Positions 9,688-18,162 of a DNA stretch of 64,000 bases are shown one piece after another; the stretch's first letter is position 1, and each line of letters begins with the position of its first letter. The notes below the pieces were generated by a model. It worked only from the letters and a program-made list of their open reading frames with translations. It made no database searches and was not told the DNA's origin. The stretch covers positions 38,299 to 102,298 of the forward strand of contig NZ_AXBA01000024.1 in NCBI RefSeq assembly GCF_000473085.1, in the 5' to 3' direction. A program made the position numbers and the translations under genes. The stretch is from Azorhizobium doebereinerae UFLA1-100. Its GTDB lineage: Bacteria > Pseudomonadota > Alphaproteobacteria > Rhizobiales > Xanthobacteraceae.

Positions 9688-10730
9688 GGCCGGCTCTCCG
9701 CTTCGACGGGCTTCTGTGCCGCCGCCGCGCGCGGCCGGCGGGCGGCGAGCGCCTCCAGCTTCGGCACGATGCCGCGCGGCATCAGGAACAGGATGAGGAT
9801 GAGCACGGCGCCATAGACGATCCACTGCGCCTCCGGCGCCAGCACCGGGCGCAGCGCCACCGGCAGCAGGCCGAAGATCAGCCCGCCCACCACCGGGCCG
9901 ATCAGCGTGCCCTTGCCGCCGCTCACCACCATGATGACCATGGTGACGGTGGTGGAGAACAGGAACACGTCCGGATCGACGATGCGGAAATAATGCGCGT
10001 AGAGGCTGCCGGCGGCGCCCGCCATGGCCGCGGAGGCGGTGGCGGCGATGGTCAGCGTGCGGGTGGCGTTCACCCCCACGGAGAGGGCCAGCGCCTCGTT
10101 CTCCTTCAGCCCGCGCATGGCGCGGCCGAAGCGCGAGCGGGTGAAGCGCGCCACCACCAGATAGGACAAGGCGGCGACGGCGAGCACCAGGTAATAGTTC
10201 TGCACCTTGGTGCGGAAGATCATCTCCCCCAGCCCCGGCAGGCCGAGCCGCATGGCCGGGATGCCGGTGAGCGCCAGAGGGCCCTGGGTCAGCTCCACCC
10301 AGTTCAGCGCCACGAGGCGGACCACCTCGGCGAAGGAGATGGTGACGATGACGAAATAGGCCCCGCGCACGCGGAACGACAGGCGGCCCACCAGATAGCC
10401 CGTTGCGCCGGCGATCAGCACCGCCAGCACGAAGCCGGCGAGCGGCGGCCAGGGCTCGTGCACCACGCGCCAGCCGAACAGCAGCTCCACGTCGAAGCCG
10501 AGCGCGGTGAGCGCGCTGGCATAGGCGCCGATGCCGAAGAAGGCGATGTGCCCGAGGCTGAGCTGGCCGGTATAGCCGAGCAGCAAATTGAGGCTCATGG
10601 CGCCGATGGTGAAGATGCCGGTCTGGATCAGCGCGTTGAGCAGATAAGGGTCGCTCAGGCCCAGCGGCAGCAGGGCCAGGACCACGAGCAGGGCCAGGGG
10701 GAGATGGGAGAGGGGCAGATGGCGCGTCAT
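9684..10730 (-). CDS. livM: Branched-chain amino acid-type ABC transporter permease LivM
   Basis: Inner-membrane permease (348 aa) with about nine hydrophobic helices. The conserved family segments LLGYTGQLSLGHIAFFGIGAY and GALALSVGVN-like coupling region (ENEALALSVGVNATR) are visible, and VVSGGKGTLIGPVVGG lies near the end. The true start is the ATG at 10730, which overlaps the livH stop by four bases; the frame stays open upstream inside livH but that part is not family sequence. The C-terminal tail is Ala/Arg-rich and cytoplasmic. Confidence 0.94.
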
Positions 10731-11599
10731 CCGATGCGCTCCGCCCGCGCGAACAGGCCGGTGGGCTTCACCAGCAGCACGGCGATGATGATGAGGAAGC
10801 CCATGGCGTCGCGATAGCCCGAGGAGACGTAGCCGGCGCCGAATTCCTCCGCCAAGGCCAGGATGAAGCCGCCGATGGTGGCCCCGCTGATGGAGCCGAG
10901 CCCGCCGAGGATGACGATGGCGAACGCCTTCACCGCCGCCAGGTCTCCCATCTGCGGGAACACCACATAGACCGGGCCGAGCAGCGCGCCGGCGGCGGCG
11001 GCCAGCGCCGAGCCGATGGCGAAGGTGGCGGTGTAGATGAAGCCGACGTTCACCCCCATCAGCGCCGCCGTGTCGGCATCCTGGAAGCTCGCCCGCATGG
11101 CGCGGCCGAGGCGGGTGCCGTTGATGAGGCCGTAGGTCACCGCGATCAGCGCCAGCGCGGCGGCGAACACGAACACCCGCAGCCAGGACAGCGACACCGG
11201 GCCGATCTGGAGGGGCGCGTCCGGGAAGGGCGTGGGGATGGCCTTGGCCACGCCGCCAAAGATCCACAGCGTGCCCGATTGCAGGATGATGCCGGCGCCG
11301 ATCATCACCAGCATCGTGGTGTCCATGTCCGAGCCGCGCAGCGGGCGCAGCAGCACCAGCTCGATCAGCGCGCCGAGCGCGAGGCCGGCGAGGATCGCCA
11401 CAGGCAAAGCGAGGAAGAAGTCGAGCCCCAGCGCCGCGCAGGCGAGATAGGCGGCATAGGCGCCGAAGGTGTAGAGCGCGCCGTGGGTGAAGTTCACCAC
11501 GTTCATGATGCCGAAGATCAGCGTCAGCCCGATGCCCAGCAGGGCATAGGTGCCGCCGAGCACCAGGGTGTTGAGGAGATGTTGCAGGGCCTGCGTCAC
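10727..11599 (-). CDS. livH: Branched-chain amino acid-type ABC transporter permease LivH
   Basis: Inner-membrane permease (290 aa), about eight hydrophobic helices. It starts with the usual LivH N-terminus (LLNTLVLGGTYALLGIGLTL), has the MNVVNFTHGALYTFGAY segment and ILGGLGSISGATIGG near the end, and the cytoplasmic coupling region with ASFQDADTAALMGVN. It is 70 bases downstream of the binding-protein gene and overlaps livM by four bases. Confidence 0.95.
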   Translation of the reverse strand: MTQALQHLLNTLVLGGTYALLGIGLTLIFGIMNVVNFTHGALYTFGAYAAYLACAALGLDFFLALPVAILAGLALGALIELVLLRPLRGSDMDTTMLVMIGAGIILQSGTLWIFGGVAKAIPTPFPDAPLQIGPVSLSWLRVFVFAAALALIAVTYGLINGTRLGRAMRASFQDADTAALMGVNVGFIYTATFAIGSALAAAAGALLGPVYVVFPQMGDLAAVKAFAIVILGGLGSISGATIGGFILALAEEFGAGYVSSGYRDAMGFLIIIAVLLVKPTGLFARAERIG

Positions 11600-11669
11600 G
11601 GGCGGCTCCGAAAAGAGACAGGGCGCGGAAAGGCGGCCCGCCCGGCGCGCGCCGGGCGGGCCGGGAGGA

Positions 11670-12824
11670 TCACAGCTCGACGAGGCTCACCTTCCCGCCG
11701 TCGATCTTGATGAGATAGACCTGCGGCTTGCTCTGGCCGCTCTCCTTGCCCGCCGGGCCGGTCTTGACGAACTGGATCGGGCCGTTAAGGCCCATGAACT
11801 TGACCTCCCAGAACGCCTTCTGGATCGCCTTGGGATCGGTGGAGCCGGCCTTCTCGATGGCGGCGGCGATGGCGCGGATGCCGTCATAGCCGCGGAAGCT
11901 CTCGGTGGCGCCGGCGAACTCGAAGCCGCGCTTCTTCCACTCGCCGAGGAAATAGGCGGTGGCTTCCGGGTTCGGCGTCTTGGCCGGGTCCCAGGGCAGG
12001 AAGGTGGTGAGGTGCAGCGTGCCGTCGGCGGCGGCGCCGGCCTGGGCGATGATCTGGTCGGGGTTCTGCGAGCCGCCGGTGGTGATCACCCGCTTCTTCA
12101 GGCCGAGCGCGGCCATCTGCTTGAAGATCAGGGTGAGCTGGTCCACCGCCGTGGTGATGACGATGGTGTCGCTGTCCGAGGCCTTGATCTTGGCGAGTTG
12201 GGCGCTCATGTCCTGCGCCGCCTGGTCCATGGTCTCCACCAGGCCGACCTCGACGCCCTTGGACTTCAGCATGGCGCCGAAATCGAGCGCGGCGCCGCGG
12301 CCCCAGTCGTTGTTGATGACCAGGAAGTCCACCTTCTTCAGGCCGAGCTTGTCCACCTTGGGCGCGAACAGCTCCGCCTCCAGCGAGGACGGCGGCGAGA
12401 TGCGGAAGACGTAGGGATTGCCGGAGGTGGTGATCTTGCCGGAGGAGGAGGTCTCCACCAGCATGGGCACCTCATAGTCCATGAGCTTGGGCATCACCGC
12501 CAGGGTGAGGCTGGAGCCCCAGGCGCCCATCATCACCGGCGTCTTGTCGGAAGTGATGAGCTTCTCCGCCACGGCGGCGGCCTCGGTGGGGTTGCTCTTG
12601 TTGTCCTCGATGACGAGCTCGATCTTCTTGCCGCCGATGCCGCCCTTGGCGTTGATCTCGTCGGCGGCGATCTTGGCGCCGTTCACCACATAGGTGCCCG
12701 AGGCCGCGAACGGGCCGGTGAGCGGCTCGTTGACGCCGATCTTGATGGTCTGGGCCGAGGCCGCGCCGGCGAGAAGCGCCAGCGAGAGAGCGGCAAGCGA
12801 AGCTAAGCGGAACGGTCTCGACAT
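11670..12824 (-). CDS. Periplasmic substrate-binding protein of the Liv-type importer
   Basis: 384-aa type I periplasmic binding protein of the LivJ/HAAT family. Residues 1-24 form a clear signal peptide ending in AASA before QTIKIGVNEPLTG. Family features: IAADEINAKGGIGGKKIEL, then GAWGSSLTLAVMP and NDWGRGAALDFGAMLKSKGVEV. Ligand specificity cannot be read with confidence: Liv-type proteins bind branched amino acids, short amides, urea or aromatic acids. Its place between the molybdenum hydroxylase and the permease genes argues that it binds the compound degraded by the operon. Confidence 0.92.
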   Translation of the reverse strand: MSRPFRLASLAALSLALLAGAASAQTIKIGVNEPLTGPFAASGTYVVNGAKIAADEINAKGGIGGKKIELVIEDNKSNPTEAAAVAEKLITSDKTPVMMGAWGSSLTLAVMPKLMDYEVPMLVETSSSGKITTSGNPYVFRISPPSSLEAELFAPKVDKLGLKKVDFLVINNDWGRGAALDFGAMLKSKGVEVGLVETMDQAAQDMSAQLAKIKASDSDTIVITTAVDQLTLIFKQMAALGLKKRVITTGGSQNPDQIIAQAGAAADGTLHLTTFLPWDPAKTPNPEATAYFLGEWKKRGFEFAGATESFRGYDGIRAIAAAIEKAGSTDPKAIQKAFWEVKFMGLNGPIQFVKTGPAGKESGQSKPQVYLIKIDGGKVSLVEL

Positions 12825-12876
12825 CTCGGGTCTCCAGGACAGGTGGGGTGGGCGGTGAAGGGAAAGGCGGGGCGGC

Positions 12877-14088
12877 TCAGCCGCCGGTGAGGCGGGCGCG
12901 CCAGCGGGCGAGCCGCGCGGCGAGCGCGCCGAGCGCGAGCGCGAACGGATTGAGCGGCGGCGCAGCGGCGGGCGCCGGTGCGCCGGCGAGGCGGGCCTCC
13001 AGATTGGCGGCGAAGAGCGCGGTGAGCCGCCCGGCGATGTCGCGCACCAGGCCCGGCCGGCCGAACTGGGCCAGCGGTCCCTTCAGCGTGTAGCCGACGG
13101 TGAGCTCCACCACCGCGCTGCCGGGGTCTTGGCCGGGGCGCACGCGATAGCGCACCTCGCCCTGCGTGCTGGAGCGCCCGCCCACGTCCGCCCCCGCGCC
13201 GACGATGCGGCCGGTGCGCGTCGCCGGGTCGCGGGTGATGCGCGCCTGGCCGCGGAAGGTGGCGGCCACCGGGCCGATCTGCACCTTCAGCCCGCCCGCC
13301 ACCGTGCCGGGCGCGGGTTCCGCCTCCACGAAGGCGCCGGGCAGGCAGGCGGCCACCGCGCGCACGTCGGCGAAGGCGGCGAACACCGCGTCCGGCGGCT
13401 GGGCGAGCGAAAAGCTCTGCGCGAAGGTGTGGGCGGGGATGAAGTCCTCCACCACCTCCACCGCCACCGGCGGCAGCGCGGCGGCGGTGGGCGGAGCGGA
13501 TACCGCTTTGCCCTCCCCCACCCCGTCGCCCGCATGGGCGCCCACCGGGCCGAGCGCGCGGGCGGCGCCGTCCTGCGGCGCGATGCCCCGCGCCCGGCGG
13601 TCCGCGATGACGGACATCACCGCCCGCACGATGCCCACATAGCCGGTGCAGCGGCACAGATTGCCGCTGAGGCCGAGCCGCACCCGGCGCTCGTCCGCCT
13701 CCGGCAGGCGCAGCACGAGGTCGCGGGCGGAAACCAGCATGCCCGGCGTGCAGAAGCCGCACTGCAAGGCGTGCTCACGGTTGAAGGCCGCGCGCAATTC
13801 GCCCGCCACCTCGTCCCCGTCCAGCCCCTCGATGGTGGTCACGCACGCCCCGCCGCAGGTGGCGGCAAAGGCGAGGCAGGCGCGGGCCGGCTCGCCGTCC
13901 AGCAGAACGGTGCAGGCGCCGCACACGCCGTGCTCGCAACCCAGATGCGTGCCGGTGAGGTTGAGGTCCTCGCGGACGAAATCGGCCAAATGCGTGCGCG
14001 GCTCCACCTGCGCGGCCACCGGCCGGCCGTTGACGGTGAGCGCCACGGCGACGGCGCCCTCCGGCACCTGACGCAATGGGGCATTCAT
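12877..14088 (-). CDS. Molybdenum hydroxylase small subunit fused to a CoxG-like domain
   Basis: 403-aa fusion. Residues 10-160 are a complete two-cluster [2Fe-2S] small subunit: plant-type cluster Cys51, 56, 59, 71 (CEHGVCGACTVLLDG) and second cluster Cys110, 113, 145, 147 (CGFCTPGM, CRCTGY). After an Ala/Pro/Gly linker, residues about 205-355 are an SRPBCC/CoxG domain (PPDAVFAAFADVRAVAACLPGA), and the tail has a hydrophobic/Arg-rich end that could be a membrane anchor. CoxG proteins are linked to membrane attachment of CO dehydrogenase. Fusion makes the electron-transfer subunit itself the likely docking part. It overlaps the FAD-subunit gene as ATGA. The ATG at 14088 fits the family start. 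Confidence 0.92.
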   Translation of the reverse strand: MNAPLRQVPEGAVAVALTVNGRPVAAQVEPRTHLADFVREDLNLTGTHLGCEHGVCGACTVLLDGEPARACLAFAATCGGACVTTIEGLDGDEVAGELRAAFNREHALQCGFCTPGMLVSARDLVLRLPEADERRVRLGLSGNLCRCTGYVGIVRAVMSVIADRRARGIAPQDGAARALGPVGAHAGDGVGEGKAVSAPPTAAALPPVAVEVVEDFIPAHTFAQSFSLAQPPDAVFAAFADVRAVAACLPGAFVEAEPAPGTVAGGLKVQIGPVAATFRGQARITRDPATRTGRIVGAGADVGGRSSTQGEVRYRVRPGQDPGSAVVELTVGYTLKGPLAQFGRPGLVRDIAGRLTALFAANLEARLAGAPAPAAAPPLNPFALALGALAARLARWRARLTGG

Positions 14089-14945
14089 GCCGCCGCCCTC
14101 CCCGCCTGGAGGCCCGCCGCCTGCATCACCGCGCGGCGCAGCACCTCCACATGCACATGCCGGCTGACCGGATCGGCGATGCCCGCCGCTTGCAGCGCGG
14201 CGTCCGCCGGCTCCGGGTCGAAGCGGGCGGCGAAATCCGCGTCCACCGCGCCGCCGAACAGCGCGCGGGCGTCGGCGATCAGCAAAGGCGGGCGCTCCAG
14301 CGCGCCCATCACCAGCCGGGCGGCGCCGCGCGCGGGGTCGATCAGCGCCGCGCCGATGGCGTGGGCGAACTCGCCCACCTTGCGGCAATGCTTCACATAG
14401 CCGAAGCCGGCGGTGGCGGCGGGCTGCGGAATGCGCACCGCCGCCAGAAGTTCGTCCGGTCCCAGCGCGGTGGCGAGCGCCCCGGTGAGGAAGTCGCCCA
14501 GCGGCAGGCGCCGGCTGCCCGAGGGAGTTGCGATCTCCACCGACGCATCCAGCGCGGAGAGCGCGTTCACCCAGTCGGCGGCGGGGTCCGCGTGGCAGAG
14601 GCTGCCGCCGATGGTGCCCCGGTTGCGCACCGCCCGATAGGCGATGCCGCCGGCCACCCGCGCCAGCAGCGCCGCCAGCACCGGCCCGGCGGCCTGCGCG
14701 ATGCGGCCGTCCTCGATGTCGGCATGGGTGACGCAGGCGCCCAGCACTAGCGTCTCCCCCTCGCGCGCCGCCGTGCGCAAATCGGCGGCGGACACGTCCA
14801 CCACCCGGCCGGGCGCGGCGAGGCGCAAATTCAGCATGGGACCGAGCGACTGCCCGCCGGCCATCACCCTGCCGCCCGCCGCCAGAAAAGCGAGGGCGTC
14901 CGCCGTGGTGCGCGGCCGCTCAAGGGCGAAGGGCGCGGGCTTCAT
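14085..14945 (-). CDS. Molybdenum hydroxylase FAD-binding (medium) subunit
   Basis: CoxM/CutM-like subunit (286 aa) that passes electrons from the iron-sulfur clusters to FAD and on to an acceptor. FAD-binding landmarks: AGGQSLGPMLNLRLAAP near residue 30 and RNRGTIGGSLCHADPAADW near residue 110, both typical of the xanthine oxidase family medium subunit. It overlaps the large-subunit gene by four bases upstream and the small-subunit fusion by four bases downstream, giving gene order large-medium-small. Confidence 0.93.
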   Translation of the reverse strand: MKPAPFALERPRTTADALAFLAAGGRVMAGGQSLGPMLNLRLAAPGRVVDVSAADLRTAAREGETLVLGACVTHADIEDGRIAQAAGPVLAALLARVAGGIAYRAVRNRGTIGGSLCHADPAADWVNALSALDASVEIATPSGSRRLPLGDFLTGALATALGPDELLAAVRIPQPAATAGFGYVKHCRKVGEFAHAIGAALIDPARGAARLVMGALERPPLLIADARALFGGAVDADFAARFDPEPADAALQAAGIADPVSRHVHVEVLRRAVMQAAGLQAGRAAA

Positions 14946-17308
14946 GCGGCGTCCCTCCGACTTGGGGCGGCGCGCGCCGCCAATATCGCTTCCACGATGC
15001 GGCGGGGGGTGACGGGGGAATGCAGCATCTCCGCGCCCAGCGGGCGCAGCGCGTCATTGATGGCATTGGCCACCGCCGCCGGGGGCGCGATGGCGCCGCC
15101 CTCGCCGATGCCCTTCACGCCGAAGCGGGTATAAGGCGAGGGCGTCTCCATATGGTCGATGCGCGGCGCGGGCACCTCGGCGGCGCCGGGCAGCAGATAG
15201 TCCGCCAGGGTCGAAGCCAAAGGCTGGCCCGCCGCGTCGAACGCCATCTCCTCATAGAGCGCGGTGCCGAGGCCCTGGGCGAGGCCGCCATAGATCTGGC
15301 CGTCCACCACCATGGGGTTCACCAGCGTGCCGCCGTCCTCCACGATCACATAGTCGAGGATCTCCACCTCGCCCAGCGCCGGGTCCACCGCCAGCACCAC
15401 GGCGTGGGCGGCATAGCTGAAGGTGCCGCTGTCGCGCACCGGCTTGTAGCCGGCGGTGACTTCCAGCCCGCCGGCATCCACGCCCGCCGGCAGGTCCTGC
15501 GGCCGGCGATACCAGACGTGGGCGATCTGCGCGAGCGAGACGTCGCCCGAAGGTCCGGTGACCCGGCCATCGGCGAAGCGCACGTCGGCAAGGTCCGCCT
15601 GCAACAGATGGGCGCCGATGCGCCGCGCGCGCTCGGCCAGCTCCGTGCAGGCGGTGGCCACCGCCCCGCCGGCCATCACCATGACGCGGGAGCCCCAGCT
15701 TCCGGTGGAATAAGGCGTCATGGCGGTGTCGCCATGCACGAGGCGGGTACGCGCCACCGGCACGCCGAGGATCTCGTGCGCCACCTGGGCCAATGTGGTC
15801 TCCAGCCCCTGGCCGTGGGAATGGGCACCGATGCGCAGCTCCAGCCCGCCGTCCGGGGTCAGGCGCGCGCCGGCCTGCTCGAAGCCCGGCACCATGGGGA
15901 TGCCCCAGCCCGAGTAGACAGACGTGCCGTGCGCCGCCTGCTCGCAATAGATGGAGAGGCCGAGGCCGATGCGCCGGCCGTCTTCCTCCCCGCGCGCCTG
16001 CCGGGCGCGCACGCCGTCGGCATTGATGGCGGTGAGCGCGCGCTCAAGCGCCTGCGGATAGTCGCCGCTGTCGAAATGCTTATTGGTGATGTTGTCGAAC
16101 GGCATCTGCGCGGGCCGCACCAGATTCTTCCGCCGCACCTCCTCCGGGGCTAAGCCGGCGGCGGCGGCCACCGCGTCCAGCGCCAGTTCCAGCGCGAAGC
16201 ACACGCCGGTGCGGGCCACGCCGCGATAGGGCAGGATCGGGCATTTGTTGGTGGCCACCGACCAGGTGCGGCAGCGATAGGCCGGGAAATCGTAGGGGCC
16301 GGGCAGGATGCTCGCCACCTGGGCAGCCTCCAGGCAGGCGGAGAAGGGATAAGCGGAATAGGCGCCGCTATCCACGGTGGCCTCGCAATCCACCCCGCGC
16401 AGGGTGCCGTCGCGCTCGGCATAAAGCGTGATCTGGTAATGGTGCTCGCGGCAATTGGCGTTGGCGGTCAGATGCTCGCGGCGGTCCTCCAGCCAGCGCA
16501 CCGGGTGGCCGCAGCGCTGCGCCAGCCAGCCGAGGCACACTTCCTCCGCCAGCAATATGGCCTTGTAGCCGAAGCCGCCGCCCACGTCGGGCGAGACGAT
16601 GCGGATGCGGCCCTCGTCCAGGCCCAGGCATCCGGCAAGGCCGGTGCGCACGATGTGCGGCATCTGGCTGGCGGTGTGGAAGACGATCTGGTCGGCGCGG
16701 TGGTCCAGATGCACCACCACGCCGCGCCCCTCGATGGGCGCCATGCACTGGCGGGCGGTGGAGATGGTGCGCGAGACCTTGATGGGGGCGTCGAAGGCGG
16801 ACGCCATGTCGATGTCCACCAAAGTCTCCAGGAAGACATTGTCGCCCCAGTGCTCATGCACCAAAGGCGCGCCGGGGGCGCGGGCGGCGATCATGTCGGA
16901 GACGGCGGGCAGTTCCTCCAGGTCGAGGGTCACGCGAGCGGCGATGTCCTCGGCTTCCGCCCGCGTGGGGGCGACGCAGATGGCGATCAGCTCGCCCACC
17001 TGCCGCACCTTGCCCGTCGCCAGCACCGGCTGCTCGGAGACCTTGAAGCCCGGCAGGCCGGACACGGCGCGGATGGGCTTCACCCCGTCGAGATCGGCGG
17101 CGATGAAGACGCGGGAACGGTCCTCCGGGGGAATGGCGATGCCGCGGATGCGCGCGTGGGCCAAAGGGCTGCGCACGAAGGCCACGTCCTGCATCCCCGG
17201 CAGTTTGATGTCGCCGACGAACTGGCCGCGCCCGCGCATCAGCCGGTCGTCCTCCTTGCGCGGCAGGCGGGCGCCGACGCCCTCAAGGGATGATGAGCGC
17301 GGGCTCAT
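14942..17308 (-). CDS. Molybdenum hydroxylase large (catalytic) subunit, form II type
   Basis: 788-aa xanthine-oxidase-family subunit holding the molybdopterin-cytosine cofactor. Landmarks: GGGFGYK at 243-249, YRGVAR at 361-366 and the catalytic glutamate in GIGEGG (E736). The active-site loop is YRGVAR, not the AYxCSFR signature of true (form I) CO dehydrogenase, so CO oxidation is unlikely although database labels often say CoxL. Hydroxylation of an N-heterocycle, aldehyde or similar ring is the family alternative. The ATG at 17308 overlaps the hydrolase stop by four bases; the open frame upstream of it lies inside the hydrolase gene and is not family sequence. No cofactor-maturation genes (coxDEF-like) are next to it. 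Confidence 0.93.
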   Translation of the reverse strand: MSPRSSSLEGVGARLPRKEDDRLMRGRGQFVGDIKLPGMQDVAFVRSPLAHARIRGIAIPPEDRSRVFIAADLDGVKPIRAVSGLPGFKVSEQPVLATGKVRQVGELIAICVAPTRAEAEDIAARVTLDLEELPAVSDMIAARAPGAPLVHEHWGDNVFLETLVDIDMASAFDAPIKVSRTISTARQCMAPIEGRGVVVHLDHRADQIVFHTASQMPHIVRTGLAGCLGLDEGRIRIVSPDVGGGFGYKAILLAEEVCLGWLAQRCGHPVRWLEDRREHLTANANCREHHYQITLYAERDGTLRGVDCEATVDSGAYSAYPFSACLEAAQVASILPGPYDFPAYRCRTWSVATNKCPILPYRGVARTGVCFALELALDAVAAAAGLAPEEVRRKNLVRPAQMPFDNITNKHFDSGDYPQALERALTAINADGVRARQARGEEDGRRIGLGLSIYCEQAAHGTSVYSGWGIPMVPGFEQAGARLTPDGGLELRIGAHSHGQGLETTLAQVAHEILGVPVARTRLVHGDTAMTPYSTGSWGSRVMVMAGGAVATACTELAERARRIGAHLLQADLADVRFADGRVTGPSGDVSLAQIAHVWYRRPQDLPAGVDAGGLEVTAGYKPVRDSGTFSYAAHAVVLAVDPALGEVEILDYVIVEDGGTLVNPMVVDGQIYGGLAQGLGTALYEEMAFDAAGQPLASTLADYLLPGAAEVPAPRIDHMETPSPYTRFGVKGIGEGGAIAPPAAVANAINDALRPLGAEMLHSPVTPRRIVEAILAARAAPSRRDAA

Positions 17309-18162
17309 GTCAGCGCATCTCCCAGAATGGCCTGGGCGGTGCGCACCAGCAGCCCGCCGGGGCGGCGCAATTCCTCCAGGATGGAAAAGTGGTTGGCCCC
17401 CGCCACCGGCACCAGCGGCCCCGGCGCGTGGGCGCCGGCGCGCAGAGCGTGGAGCGCACGGGCGTCGGCCACCAGGGCCGGCACTTCCGCCGTGCCATAG
17501 GCGATGGCCAAAGGCTTCTTCACCACCGGAAGACGCAAGGGCGAGAGGGTGGCGATCTCTTCGTCGGTGAGCTTCAGCGCGGTGTTGAGGAAGGTGTCGC
17601 GCAGCGGCCCCAGCTCGAACACGCCGGAGATGGCAAGGCCCGCCGTCACCGCCGGATGGGCCAGATGCATCGCCGCCAGATGCCCGCCCGCCGACCAGCC
17701 GGACACCACCAGCGGCCCGGCGATGCCATGCGCGGGGCCATCCGCCTTCAGCACATCCAAGGCGGTGCCGATCTCGGCCACGATGGCGGCGAGGCTGGCA
17801 TCGGGGGCAAGCGTATGGCTGGGCAGCGCCACCGACCAGCCGGCCGCCGCCGCGCCCTCGGCGAAGGCGGCGAACACCTCGCGGGAATTGCGCTGCCAAT
17901 AGCCGCCATGGATGAAGACGAGGCAGGGCGCGGCCGGGTCCGCCGCCGGATAAAGGTCCAGCTTCTGCCGCGCGCCCGGCCCGTAGGCCACGTCCAGATG
18001 CCCGGCATGCGCCGCCCGGTAGGCGGCGGAGGCGACGTCGCGCCCCGCCACCAGAGCGGCGCTGTCGGCCACCGCCAGATTGTTGTTGTAGGCGGCGTCG
18101 CGCGCCGCCTGGGACAAAGTGCCCCAGGCGGCGTGCGGCGTCGGATTGAGGCCCGCGCTCAC
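17305..18162 (-). CDS. Alpha/beta hydrolase, formamidase-like
   Basis: 285-aa cytoplasmic alpha/beta hydrolase of the kynurenine formamidase/esterase type. The oxyanion-hole motif HGGYW is at 85-89, the nucleophile elbow GWSAGG puts Ser at 157, and a late histidine in GANHFSILEEL is the likely catalytic base. HGGYW is typical of arylformamidases. It starts at GTG (18160-18162) overlapping the amidohydrolase stop and ends overlapping the Mo-hydroxylase start, so it is translated with them. A role in hydrolysing the N-formyl or ester intermediate produced by the neighbours is inferred. Confidence 0.88.
   Translation of the reverse strand: MSAGLNPTPHAAWGTLSQAARDAAYNNNLAVADSAALVAGRDVASAAYRAAHAGHLDVAYGPGARQKLDLYPAADPAAPCLVFIHGGYWQRNSREVFAAFAEGAAAAGWSVALPSHTLAPDASLAAIVAEIGTALDVLKADGPAHGIAGPLVVSGWSAGGHLAAMHLAHPAVTAGLAISGVFELGPLRDTFLNTALKLTDEEIATLSPLRLPVVKKPLAIAYGTAEVPALVADARALHALRAGAHAPGPLVPVAGANHFSILEELRRPGGLLVRTAQAILGDALT

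Noticed and set aside
14942..17308. Form I carbon monoxide dehydrogenase
   Set aside because: The AYxCSFR loop is missing (YRGVAR instead) and the gene order and neighbours point to organic substrate use.
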